In this document: piece after piece, positions 31,135 to 39,010 of the stretch
Position numbering within the stretch: position 1 is the stretch's first letter
How the letters are laid out: every line of letters begins with the position of its first letter
Source of the DNA: Variovorax flavidus
GTDB taxonomy: Bacteria > Pseudomonadota > Gammaproteobacteria > Burkholderiales > Burkholderiaceae_C
Length of the DNA: 64,000 bases
Direction: 5' to 3'
Assembly: GCF_030317145.1 (NCBI RefSeq)
Contig: NZ_JASZYE010000002.1
Span: forward strand, 924,893 to 988,892
The notes under the pieces: model-generated
Told to the model about the DNA's origin: nothing
The model's input: the letters and a program-made list of their open reading frames with translations, nothing else
Databases searched by the model: none
Made by a program: the position numbers and the translations under genes

Positions 31135-32319
31135 ATGACCTCGATGCTTTCGACCGCCCAGTACCTGCCTCGCGACGCCGATCGCGCCACCCTGATTGGC
31201 CGGCTCTGGCTGCCGGACGTCGGCCCGGTGCTGGTCGCGGTGCACGAGGGCGGCTTGCACGATCTCTCGCGCATCGCACCGACCGCGAGCCAGCTGCTCG
31301 AACTCGATGACCCGGTGGGCGCGGTGCGGCAGGGCTTGCGCGACGACAGGACCGTCCGCGTCGCGTCGCTCGAAGCCGCGCTCGCCAACAGCGACGAGTC
31401 AGGTCGCGACCCGCAGCATCCGTGGCTGCTCGCGCCCTGCGACCTGCAGGCCGTGAAGGCCAGCGGCGTGACCTTCATCTCCAGCCTGCTCGAACGGGTG
31501 ATCGAGGAGCAGGCTCGCGGCGATGCCTCCAAGGCCGAATCCATCCGTGCCGCGCTGGGCGGTGTGCTGGGCGACAACCTCGCCGGCATCGTGCCCGGCT
31601 CGCCGCAGGCCGCCAAAGTGAAGGACGTGCTGATCGCGCAGGGCGCGTGGTCGCAGTACCTGGAAGTGGGCATCGGTCCCGACGCCGAAATCTTCACCAA
31701 GGCGCCCGTGCTGTCCGCGGTCGGCGCCGGCGCCGATGTGGGCATCCATTCGGGGTCGGTCTGGAACAACCCCGAGCCCGAGGTCGTGCTTGCCGTCAAC
31801 AGCCGCGGCCAGACGCTCGGCGCGGCGCTGGGCAACGACGTCAACCTGCGCGACTTCGAAGGCCGCAGCGCGCTGCTGCTCGGCAAGGCCAAGGACAACA
31901 ACGCGTCCTGTGCGATCGGGCCCTTCATCCGCCTCTTCGACGAGCATTTCGGCATCGACGACGTGCGCCGCATCACGGTGGCGCTGCGCGTCGTGGGGCC
32001 GGAGGGATTCACGCTCGAAGGATCGAGCTCGCTGTCGAAGATCAGCCGCGACCCGCTGGACATCGTGTCGCAGGCGATCGGCCCGCACCACGCCTATCCC
32101 GACGGCCTGATGCTCTTCCTGGGCACGATGTTCGCGCCCACCCAGGACCGGCACGGCCCCGGCCAGGGCTTCACGCACGTGGTGGGCGACCGGGTGACCA
32201 TTTCGGCACCCGAACTCGGCGCGCTCGAGAACCGGGTCGTGCATTCGGACCAGGCGGCGCGCTGGTCCTTCGGCATCGTTGCGCTGATGCGCAATCTGGC
32301 GGGGCGCGGGCTTATTTGA
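31135..32319 (+). CDS. Fumarylacetoacetate hydrolase-family protein
   Basis: 394 residues. The C-terminal half has the FAH core: NNPEPEVVLAVNSRG (metal ligands E and E), LGNDVNLRDFEGRSALLLGKAKDNN, and SSLSKISRDPLDIVSQ. The N-terminal ~130 residues are an extension seen in a longer FAH subgroup. The superfamily includes C-C hydrolases, isomerases and beta-oxo-acid decarboxylases. In this cluster a step after ring opening, for example decarboxylation of 2-formylglutarate, would fit, but no residue proves it. Confidence 0.8.
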   Translation: MTSMLSTAQYLPRDADRATLIGRLWLPDVGPVLVAVHEGGLHDLSRIAPTASQLLELDDPVGAVRQGLRDDRTVRVASLEAALANSDESGRDPQHPWLLAPCDLQAVKASGVTFISSLLERVIEEQARGDASKAESIRAALGGVLGDNLAGIVPGSPQAAKVKDVLIAQGAWSQYLEVGIGPDAEIFTKAPVLSAVGAGADVGIHSGSVWNNPEPEVVLAVNSRGQTLGAALGNDVNLRDFEGRSALLLGKAKDNNASCAIGPFIRLFDEHFGIDDVRRITVALRVVGPEGFTLEGSSSLSKISRDPLDIVSQAIGPHHAYPDGLMLFLGTMFAPTQDRHGPGQGFTHVVGDRVTISAPELGALENRVVHSDQAARWSFGIVALMRNLAGRGLI

Positions 32320-32320
32320 T

Positions 32321-32430
32321 CTCCCCCAGGCTCGCGCACTTCGTGTCGCTCTCCACCCCCTTCCGGGGGCTAAGCCGGTGGACCGGCGGAACCGGGTCCA
32401 CGGCTTTTCTGGGCTTGGGTCGGCGCTAGT
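32321..32430 (+). repeat. GC-rich intergenic repeat, copy 3
   Basis: TCCCCCAGGCTCGCGCACTT, CGTGTCGCTCTCCACCCCC, TTCCGGGGGC, then CCGGTGGACCGGCGG and ACCGGGTCCACGG. Lies between convergent genes (FAH-family and MFS) and could act as a bidirectional terminator. Confidence 0.7.
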
Positions 32431-33649
32431 TGCGGTGTTGGGCGGCTCGCAGGGCCAGGACTGCCACGACGCTTGCTGCCAGCAGGATCCACAGGCCGGC
32501 GGTGTAGCCGCCGGCCGGCGTCCACAGCAGGCCGAGCAGCAGTGGGGCGACGGCGCGGGCGATGGCGCTTGGCAGGCCGAGTGCGCCATTGAGCGTGGCG
32601 ACGTGCTCGCGGTCGACGTACTGCGCGATGGCCGTGCCCTTGACGATGGTCAGCATCCCGTTGCCCATGCCGTAGAACAGCACGAAGCACAAGGCAGCCA
32701 CCGGGTGGCCGGCGCCCGCCAGCAGCATCACGAGGCCGAGCGGGATCAGGCAGGGGATCAAACGGTTTGCGAGATGCAGGTCGAAATGGTGTTCGAAGAA
32801 GTAGAGCAGGGCGCGTCCGAACACCTGCATGATGCCGACGCTCGCCGGGACCGCGATGGCCCAGGCTTCCGGCAATCCCGCGCCGCGCAGCAGGCTGACC
32901 ATGTGGGGCGGCAGGGCGGCGGTCACCGCCATGAGCAGGACGGTGAATACGCCGATCAGTAGGAAGGGCGCGCTGCGCAGGTGGTGCGCGACGGAACGGC
33001 GATCGGAGGACGGGCGCCCGCCTGCGGGCGGCTCGGCGCGGCGCCCCGGTGCGTTTCGCAGGATGCGGAAGTGCAGCGGGACGCACACGAAAAGATGGAT
33101 CGCGGCCAGCACCCACAGCGCGTGCCGCCAGCCGAGCTGTGCGATCAGCCAGGCATCCAGCGGGATGAAGACGGTGCTCGCGAGGCCGCCCAGAAAGGTC
33201 AAGGTGATGATCGCGCGCCGGAAATCATTCGGAAAGCGGCGCGTGACGATCGAGAAGGCCGGGCTGTAGAGGGTTGCCGACAAGCCGGCGCCGAGCAGGA
33301 GCCACACGCCGTAGAAGCCTGCCGCGCTGTGCACGAAGCTGTGGAACATCAGGCCCACTGCGATCAGCAATGAGCCGCCCGTCATCACGGCGCGCTCGTG
33401 GCCCCGATCGATCCAGCGGCCCACGGGCCAGGCCATCGCGCCTTCGGCCAGCAAGGCGAGGCTGAAGGCCAGCGAGGACTGCGCGCGGTTCAGGCCGAGC
33501 TCGCGTTCCACCGGCTCCATCAGCAAGGCGAAGGTGTAGAAGACGCTGCCCCAGGTGATGAGTTGGCCGACGGAGAGCCAGGCGACGAGGCGGCGGTTGT
33601 AGGGGGTGGGTGGGGACAGCGGGGAGTGCTGCGGTGCGGTAGATCCCAT
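32426..33649 (-). CDS. MFS transporter
   Basis: 407 residues, about 12 hydrophobic helices. QLITWGSVFYTFALLMEPVE at the N-terminus, the loop WPVGRWIDRGHERAVMTGG (A-motif region) and LLLGAGLSATLYSPAFSIVT place it in the major facilitator superfamily, nitrate/oxalate-like. Convergent with the catabolic operon; substrate unknown. Confidence 0.88.
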   Translation of the reverse strand: MGSTAPQHSPLSPPTPYNRRLVAWLSVGQLITWGSVFYTFALLMEPVERELGLNRAQSSLAFSLALLAEGAMAWPVGRWIDRGHERAVMTGGSLLIAVGLMFHSFVHSAAGFYGVWLLLGAGLSATLYSPAFSIVTRRFPNDFRRAIITLTFLGGLASTVFIPLDAWLIAQLGWRHALWVLAAIHLFVCVPLHFRILRNAPGRRAEPPAGGRPSSDRRSVAHHLRSAPFLLIGVFTVLLMAVTAALPPHMVSLLRGAGLPEAWAIAVPASVGIMQVFGRALLYFFEHHFDLHLANRLIPCLIPLGLVMLLAGAGHPVAALCFVLFYGMGNGMLTIVKGTAIAQYVDREHVATLNGALGLPSAIARAVAPLLLGLLWTPAGGYTAGLWILLAASVVAVLALRAAQHRN

Positions 33650-33674
33650 GGCCGTGAACTCTACCGGCCGCCGA

Positions 33675-34320
33675 TCAACCGGCAGCCCGCAGCGCCCGCC
33701 GGTATTGCACGGCCTCCGCGACGTGCGCCACCTCCACCGACCCCGCGTCCGCCAGGTCAGCGATCGTCCGCGCCACCTTCAGCGCCCGGTGTGTGCTGCG
33801 GGCCGACCAGCCCAGCTTCGCCGCCGCCGTGTGCATGAACTTCAGCGCATCCGGTGCCAGCGAGGCGTGGCGGTCGATCTCTGCGCCTTGCAGCGATTGA
33901 TTCGTCGTGCCCTGTCGCGCCAGCGCCCGCTTGCGGGCCTCGCCCGCGCGGCCACGGATCGCATCGGTCGCCTCGCCGGGGGGCGCATCCAGCAATTGCT
34001 CGGCCGACACCGCGGGCACTTCGATGTGGATATCGATGCGGTCCAGCAGCGGGCCGCTGAGCTTTCCCTGGTAGCGCGATACCTGATCGGGCGTGCACCG
34101 GCAGGCCTTGAGTGTCGAGCCGAGATAGCCGCAAGGGCAGGGATTCATCGCCGCGATCAATTGGAAGCGCGCCGGGAACTCGGCGCGGCGGGCCGCGCGG
34201 GCGATCGTGATCGTCCCGGTTTCCAGCGGCTCACGCAGCGCCTCCAGCGAGGCCCTGCCGAACTCGGGAAACTCATCCAGGAAGAGCACGCCGTGATGCG
34301 CCAGCGAAATCTCACCCGGC
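33675..34320 (-). pseudogene. comM: comM (YifB), 3' part, interrupted by transposon
   Basis: Encodes the C-terminal ~215 residues of the Mg-chelatase-like AAA+ helicase ComM, which promotes branch migration in natural transformation. PGEISLAHHGVLFLDEFPEF is the Walker B region; AMNPCPCGYLGS, SGPLLDRIDIHIEVP (arginine finger) and a normal C-terminus follow. Upstream of PGEIS the reading frame enters foreign sequence at 34,320/34,321 and the Walker A half of the gene is missing. An ATG at 34353-34355 inside the element could start a short fusion protein. The 5' half should lie beyond the right end of the window. Confidence 0.9.
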
Positions 34321-34905
34321 TGAGTTCGTTCAAAGTTAGGCCGGATTTCCATCAAATTTAGGACCTAATTTTGACAACAGCGCTCCTAAGTGATTGATTT
34401 TTAAGGAAAATCCCTTAGAGAGCGCGTTCAGGCCCCGATGACCCTTTGGTGCTCATGGCATCGTGGGGTCGCGGCTCCTTCTCCTCACTCGAGAGGCGCC
34501 CGGCTAGCACCTGCTGCAAATGGCACCAAGAGACTCGACCGCATCGAGCGCGCGGGGGCATTGCGATAGCGCCGCGCTACATGCGCCATCGCATCGCAAG
34601 AGGGGATTCGCCATGTTAGTTAAAACTCACTTTCTGTCTGGTTTCTACGACGTATCTTGACGAGGGCCGACTTCAGCGGGCATGCCTCCCCACAGGCGGG
34701 CCGTGCGCCCAACCCAGGTCTTGAATCTCGAAGACCGATCACCAAACGGACACCGGTTCGGCGCGGCCGGTCGCAACTGTGTGCCAAGCTCTGGCACCCG
34801 AGCGCGCACGCCCCGATCGTCTGAGTAGAACTTCTCGGTCTCTACGTAACAGCGCTTGCGACTCCGCATAGACCTGTCACACTTTGTTCTTACATGGGAG
34901 GGGTC
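34321..34905. other. Transposon end region with probable TnsB-binding repeats
   Basis: Starts TGAGTTCGTTCAAAGTTAGG at the comM junction. Related blocks follow: CAAAGTTAGGCC (34331-34342) and CAAATTTAGGACC (34353-34365), the latter inside the dyad TTAGGACCTAA; further on CTAAG (34387) and CTTAG (34410) are inverted around an AT-rich core. Repeated short sites near an end are the expected TnsB-binding array. I see no gene in the remaining ~450 bases. Confidence 0.55.
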
Positions 34906-36642
34906 ATGGGACTTGACAAGCTTGCACCGGAACTTATCGAAATGGCGAAAGGTACTCCTGACGGAGCCGCCGCTCTCGAACAAGCGATTTCTCAGTACGG
35001 TCCCTTCGGGCTGGATAGAAACAGAAATCCTCGAATTCCGGTGATCCTAAAGTGTGACGGAAGATCCGAAATACCTGATGTCAGCGGGGCCGTCGTTTTT
35101 GGTGACCGTGGTAAAAATCGAACGGCATTGGCCAGTGCTGAGGGGCTTCGCTCCTTGAGTGAAGAGCAATCAATCCTTCGCATAAAGTCGCCCCGAATTT
35201 TTCATCCGCTAAATGACGTGGCGGGCACTAAAACGGCGTTAAATGCTTTTCGAGCAAATCGCCCAGGACTGTCGGGCAAAGGCGTGATTATAGGGGTCGT
35301 TGACACCGGCATCGATTCAACTTTGAACTGGTTTTCAGATCGAATTTTGGCCATTTGGGATCACAGCATGGAGGGCCGCGGTTGGCGCAAGGATGACGAT
35401 GACTACGGCAAGGTACTACGAGGTGGCGCGATGGGTGCTAGTAGTGATATTCGCGGGCATGGCACGCATGTTGCGGGGATCGCAGCAGGTACACACGGCA
35501 CGTACAGCGGCGTGGCACCTGGCTCAAACATCATTGCTGTCAAGACAAACTTTTCTGAAAATAGCATCATGGATGCTATCGAGTTCATCTTTTATGAAGC
35601 CGATCAGCGTGGAATGCCTGCCGTAATTAATTTAAGTTTGGGCGGCCACGATGATCCTCATGATGGGACTGATGCTCTTTCCGAACGAATCATGGACTAT
35701 TCCGGACCGGGACGCATCGTTGTGGCCGCTGCCGGAAACGATGGCGAACGCGATGTTCACGGGGAAATCACTATTCCGCCTTTCGGGGTCGGCGTTCTGA
35801 AACTTCAAGTGTGGCCGGGATCATCTCTTAACCTGTTGCTAGCTTGTTGGTATGACGGGCAAACGGAGTTGGAGGTGTCCGTCAAAGGGCCTAGTGGTTC
35901 CTCGTCCCGCTTTCTTGGTCCATCGCGCGTCAAGCCTGCCGCAGTGGAGTCGACGGTGCTCGATGGTTCAGCGGTGAAGATCGAAGCAGGACCGCGATCG
36001 GACGACAACGGTGATCACGAGGTCAGAATCGAGATCCAAGGAGGACCACTCAAGCCTTCTGTTGCAGAAGGAGTTTGGGAAGTTTCTTTTCGCAACGCGC
36101 AAAATGCGACGGTGATCGTGCAAGCTTGGTCGCATCGGAACCGAGGTGCGAAGAGCGCGGCCTTCTTGCCTCCTCACAACGTCAACCGCATGAAAATCGG
36201 ATCGCCAGGCTGTGCTCCGCACGCGATAACCGTGGGTTCGTATACGACACGTCATGAGTGGATGGATTTCGGGGGCACTCGCCAGCAGTGCAGTCACCCC
36301 GTCGACGCACTCACGCCGTTCAGTAGCCCTGGACCAAACCGTGATGGGGGCCTTAAGCCAGACTTGGCGGCGCCCGGCGCGATGGTCGTATCGGCGCTTT
36401 CGAGTGACCATATCGCGGACCCGGCCTACATCATTGGTCCTGATGCGGTTGTCAAATCAGGTACCTCGATGGCGGCGCCCTACGTGAGCGGCCTAGTCGC
36501 GCTGTTGTTAGAACGCGACAGTAGCCTTAACCCTGCGCAAGCGAAAGCTCTCCTACGGCAGAACTGTTCCATTCCTTTCCAACCAAACAGCGGACATGAC
36601 CTACGATGGGGTTTCGGGTTGATCAACGCGGCTGCGCTCTGA
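34906..36642 (+). CDS. S8 subtilisin-like serine protease, no signal peptide
   Basis: 578 residues from ATG 34906, chosen because GGAGGGG lies 4 bases upstream (an ATG at 34894 would add four residues). Catalytic triad in full: Asp ~133 in GVVDTGID, His ~185 in RGHGTHVAGIAAG, Ser ~521 in SGTSMAAPYVSG; oxyanion Asn in VVAAAGNDG. Residues ~230-400 carry an inserted beta-rich domain. No leader or propeptide is fused, so it is likely cytosolic. The next gene, 12 bases on, looks like a separately encoded I9 inhibitor/chaperone. Cargo position next to a TIR gene suggests a defence or conflict role, but none is shown. Confidence 0.88.
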   Translation: MGLDKLAPELIEMAKGTPDGAAALEQAISQYGPFGLDRNRNPRIPVILKCDGRSEIPDVSGAVVFGDRGKNRTALASAEGLRSLSEEQSILRIKSPRIFHPLNDVAGTKTALNAFRANRPGLSGKGVIIGVVDTGIDSTLNWFSDRILAIWDHSMEGRGWRKDDDDYGKVLRGGAMGASSDIRGHGTHVAGIAAGTHGTYSGVAPGSNIIAVKTNFSENSIMDAIEFIFYEADQRGMPAVINLSLGGHDDPHDGTDALSERIMDYSGPGRIVVAAAGNDGERDVHGEITIPPFGVGVLKLQVWPGSSLNLLLACWYDGQTELEVSVKGPSGSSSRFLGPSRVKPAAVESTVLDGSAVKIEAGPRSDDNGDHEVRIEIQGGPLKPSVAEGVWEVSFRNAQNATVIVQAWSHRNRGAKSAAFLPPHNVNRMKIGSPGCAPHAITVGSYTTRHEWMDFGGTRQQCSHPVDALTPFSSPGPNRDGGLKPDLAAPGAMVVSALSSDHIADPAYIIGPDAVVKSGTSMAAPYVSGLVALLLERDSSLNPAQAKALLRQNCSIPFQPNSGHDLRWGFGLINAAAL

Positions 36643-36654
36643 GTAGGAAGTTTT

Positions 36655-36921
36655 ATGAACTATCAAAAACTTGACAACGCTCTATCCGCCCGTTTGGATC
36701 TCCAGGGCGGCGCCGCAGCACCAGCCGTTGAAGTGGCGGTCCGAACGCACGAACAGCCAAGCGATACTCAATGGGTAGAGTTGAAAAAATTTGGCGTCAG
36801 AGGCGTGAGGCCGACGGGTCGCGTCTTCACGGCTTCTCTTTCGCCCCGGGCAGTGGCTGAGTTGTCGGACAAGAGTTGGGTGCGTCTACTTTCACTGTCA
36901 CGGCAGCTTCACCACTTTTGA
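36655..36921 (+). CDS. Small I9-like inhibitor/propeptide protein
   Basis: 88 residues, ATG with AGGAAG upstream. The C-terminal half (GRVFTASLSPRAVAELSDKS then WVRLLSLSRQL) has the pattern of the subtilisin propeptide/inhibitor I9 fold: a beta strand, helix, beta strand and an extended tail that can occupy a protease active site. Spacing of 12 bases shows cotranscription with the S8 protease. Likely an in-trans chaperone or inhibitor keeping the protease inactive; similarity is by pattern, not by a search. Confidence 0.6.
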   Translation: MNYQKLDNALSARLDLQGGAAAPAVEVAVRTHEQPSDTQWVELKKFGVRGVRPTGRVFTASLSPRAVAELSDKSWVRLLSLSRQLHHF

Positions 36922-36958
36922 GCGAGTCCCGCCACTCTCAACACGGTCAACACGGCGA

Positions 36959-37684
36959 CTACCACGGGCATGCGACTCTCCGGACGCCACAACCCCGGGC
37001 GCAGAAGTCCGCCGCGTTTCTTCCGACGATTCGCTCGAACGTACCGGTCACGTCCGAATTGCGTATTGCGCCGACAGAGCCCTCAAAGAACCTGCAGATG
37101 AAGTCGAACGTGGACCGCAAGAACTCGTCGCGGTCCTTTTCGGAAAACTCCTTCTTCAGTCAAAGGTTGCTCGAGCGCGGGTTGGCCGCGTCGGCGCTCG
37201 ATGCAGCGATGGCTGCGCTACGTGGCTGCACGGCGCCTGCCGGCGCTGCACCACCGCCAACCGATTTGACGGCTTTTGCCACCTCCGCCGCGACTTGCGC
37301 CATCGCCTCGTCTCTGTCCGGCCAAGATGCGATGGGCCTGCCGTCCAATGGCACAGCCATCAGCTTCCCGAAAGGGGCGTCATGCCACATGCAGTGACGA
37401 AGAATGACGGGTATGACCCGCGCCTGGCCTGCTTCGTGTCGTTCCATGGCTCTGGCCATCTCGCGCGAGTAGCAATATGAGGAACTGATGAAGTCCGAGC
37501 TGACGAGTAGCAGGATGATGTCTGCCGCCTCGAGCTTGCCGAAGATCGCGGCGTCGACTTCTTCACCAGCTGTGATGCGGCGGTCATGCCAAGCGTCAAT
37601 CAAGCCTTGGAGCGCGAGGTGCGACTCCAATTGGTCGCGGAAAGCCTCGTCCTTATGGCTGTACGGGAAGAAAACACTAGCCAC
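36959..37684 (-). pseudogene. TIR-domain protein with in-frame TGA
   Basis: The intact part (37160-37684, 174 residues) is a TIR_2 domain: SHKDEAFRDQLESHLALQGL, AWHDRRITAGEEVD, LLLVSSDFISSSYCYSREM (with the candidate catalytic Glu). The first motif reads FFPYSHKDE where FFSYSHKDE is usual. It ends PRSSNL then TGA (37160-37162). The same frame continues without a stop for 66 more codons (LKKEFSEKDRDEFL, STFDFICRFFEG), which is the usual continuation of these proteins, with Arg expected at the stop. A CGA to TGA change explains this. Past about FERIV the similarity fades. Either a decayed gene or a truncated TIR-only protein. Confidence 0.7.
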
Positions 37685-37778
37685 CTGATGCTCCTGCTGT
37701 GTTGGGTGTCTCCCGCATTCTCGGTGAGGTCTGCATAACCGGCGATGGGATTGGGCCCAAGGCCCATGCAGTCGCCTT

Positions 37779-38261
37779 CTACGGGGCTTTGGTGCTCTGG
37801 GAGCCCGTCATCTGCTCCCACGTCAGCGCCACTGAAGCAACTCCTGCCCCTAGACTAAGGGCGCTCAGAACGATGGCGACGATCACCAGGGCATGGGTAC
37901 CGCGAATCGCGTTCCAGCCACCTTCCGTGAGCCTGTAGTGCGTTTTCCGGTGTGCAGGTCCTGAGACCGGTTGCCCCTTGACAAAGTGAAGTTCGGCAGA
38001 AGGAAGGCCTTCGTGGAGAACTTCGACCCATCCGCGGATGCGACAAGTTTGCACAGCTACTTCGAACCATTCCGTCGAGATTGGGCTTTTCTCAATCACC
38101 AAGATGTTGTGCGGCTGCACGATCATCGTGACGCGTTGCCCCGCGATGATCTTCAGTGCCTTCCGTATTTGACGCTCGCGTGGTGAGAAGTAGTCGAACA
38201 AGAATGGCTCCAAGGCTGTTGGGGCCGCCATTCTGAACGACGGATCGAAGCGCCAAAGCAC
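37779..38261 (-). CDS. Small membrane-anchored protein upstream of TIR gene
   Basis: 160 residues. The soluble N-terminal part includes FDYFSPRERQIRKALKIIAG, a segment rich in beta-strand pattern (RVTMIVQPHNILVIEKSPIS), and HYRLTEGGWNAIRG, which resembles a winged-helix recognition region. One C-terminal transmembrane helix (ALVIVAIVLSALSLGAGVA). It is 94 bases upstream of the TIR gene on the same strand, so the two may work as a pair, with this protein tethering or sensing at the membrane. Not recognised as a named family. Confidence 0.5.
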   Translation of the reverse strand: MLWRFDPSFRMAAPTALEPFLFDYFSPRERQIRKALKIIAGQRVTMIVQPHNILVIEKSPISTEWFEVAVQTCRIRGWVEVLHEGLPSAELHFVKGQPVSGPAHRKTHYRLTEGGWNAIRGTHALVIVAIVLSALSLGAGVASVALTWEQMTGSQSTKAP

Positions 38262-39010
38262 CTTCGGTGAGAACAGTCAAGCGACGCCTCGCGCGAGTGC
38301 GCCTCCGACCACCAAAGCTTTCGGAACGAGCGCTCGCGAGGGACAGCTTTGAGCGGCGCGCCCAACGTTGTTCCGCTGCGAAAGCGCCAACGGACTTCGC
38401 GCTCGATGTCTTGGGGTGGTATGTGAGCTTCCACGTTCGAAGTGGTGCGCTCGTCCAGAAGGCCCTCGTCGGAGGCTTGCCAGGCCCAGTCATCACACGA
38501 CGCGATTTCGCCTCGGCACGATCCATATCGGTCGGTCGATCGCAGCAGTCTCGTTGACTGTCCGGCCCGTTGCGCAAACAAGGACATATCCACCTGCGGC
38601 TTTCGCTAAATTTGCCTCACGAACTCGCATAAGTCAGATAGCTTCAGGCGCGAATTAGTTCGCGCTTAAGTATTCGCACAAACGCTAAAAGAAAAGTGAA
38701 AAATAGTGAAATCGAAGGCCAAAAAACGCGACGTTGATTCAACCTCATCGCGGCTAAAAACCTTCGTAAGACCCGGATGGCGACAGGTGAATTGTCTGCC
38801 CTCTTGACAGCAAAGTTCCGGATCGTTATCACCCGCACTCCTGCCGCGCCAAAACGCGCTGACCCGAAAGATAGTAGATCGCTTTCGGCACATCCCTCGA
38901 TGAATCGAATGGGTTCTTCGAGCGAGTAACGACTGCCGCCGGCCGTCTGGTCGGCCGCACAAGTCTCGATTTAAGTCACCTCGGCCGTTAATAGCGCGTT
39001 GGAGGGCAAG
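38262..39010. other. Gene-free stretch between TIR unit and tnsA
   Basis: No open frame here has convincing protein character on either strand. A perfect dyad GCGCGAA-TTAG-TTCGCGC lies at 38648-38665, followed by an AT-rich run with several CTAAA/CGCTAAA-like words (38606, 38688). It likely carries the tnsA promoter and possibly an internal or ancestral transposon end. Confidence 0.4.

Noticed and set aside
38092..38658. Several 96-161-codon open frames upstream of tnsA
   Set aside because: Mutually overlapping, Arg/Ser-rich translations without motifs; treated as non-coding.
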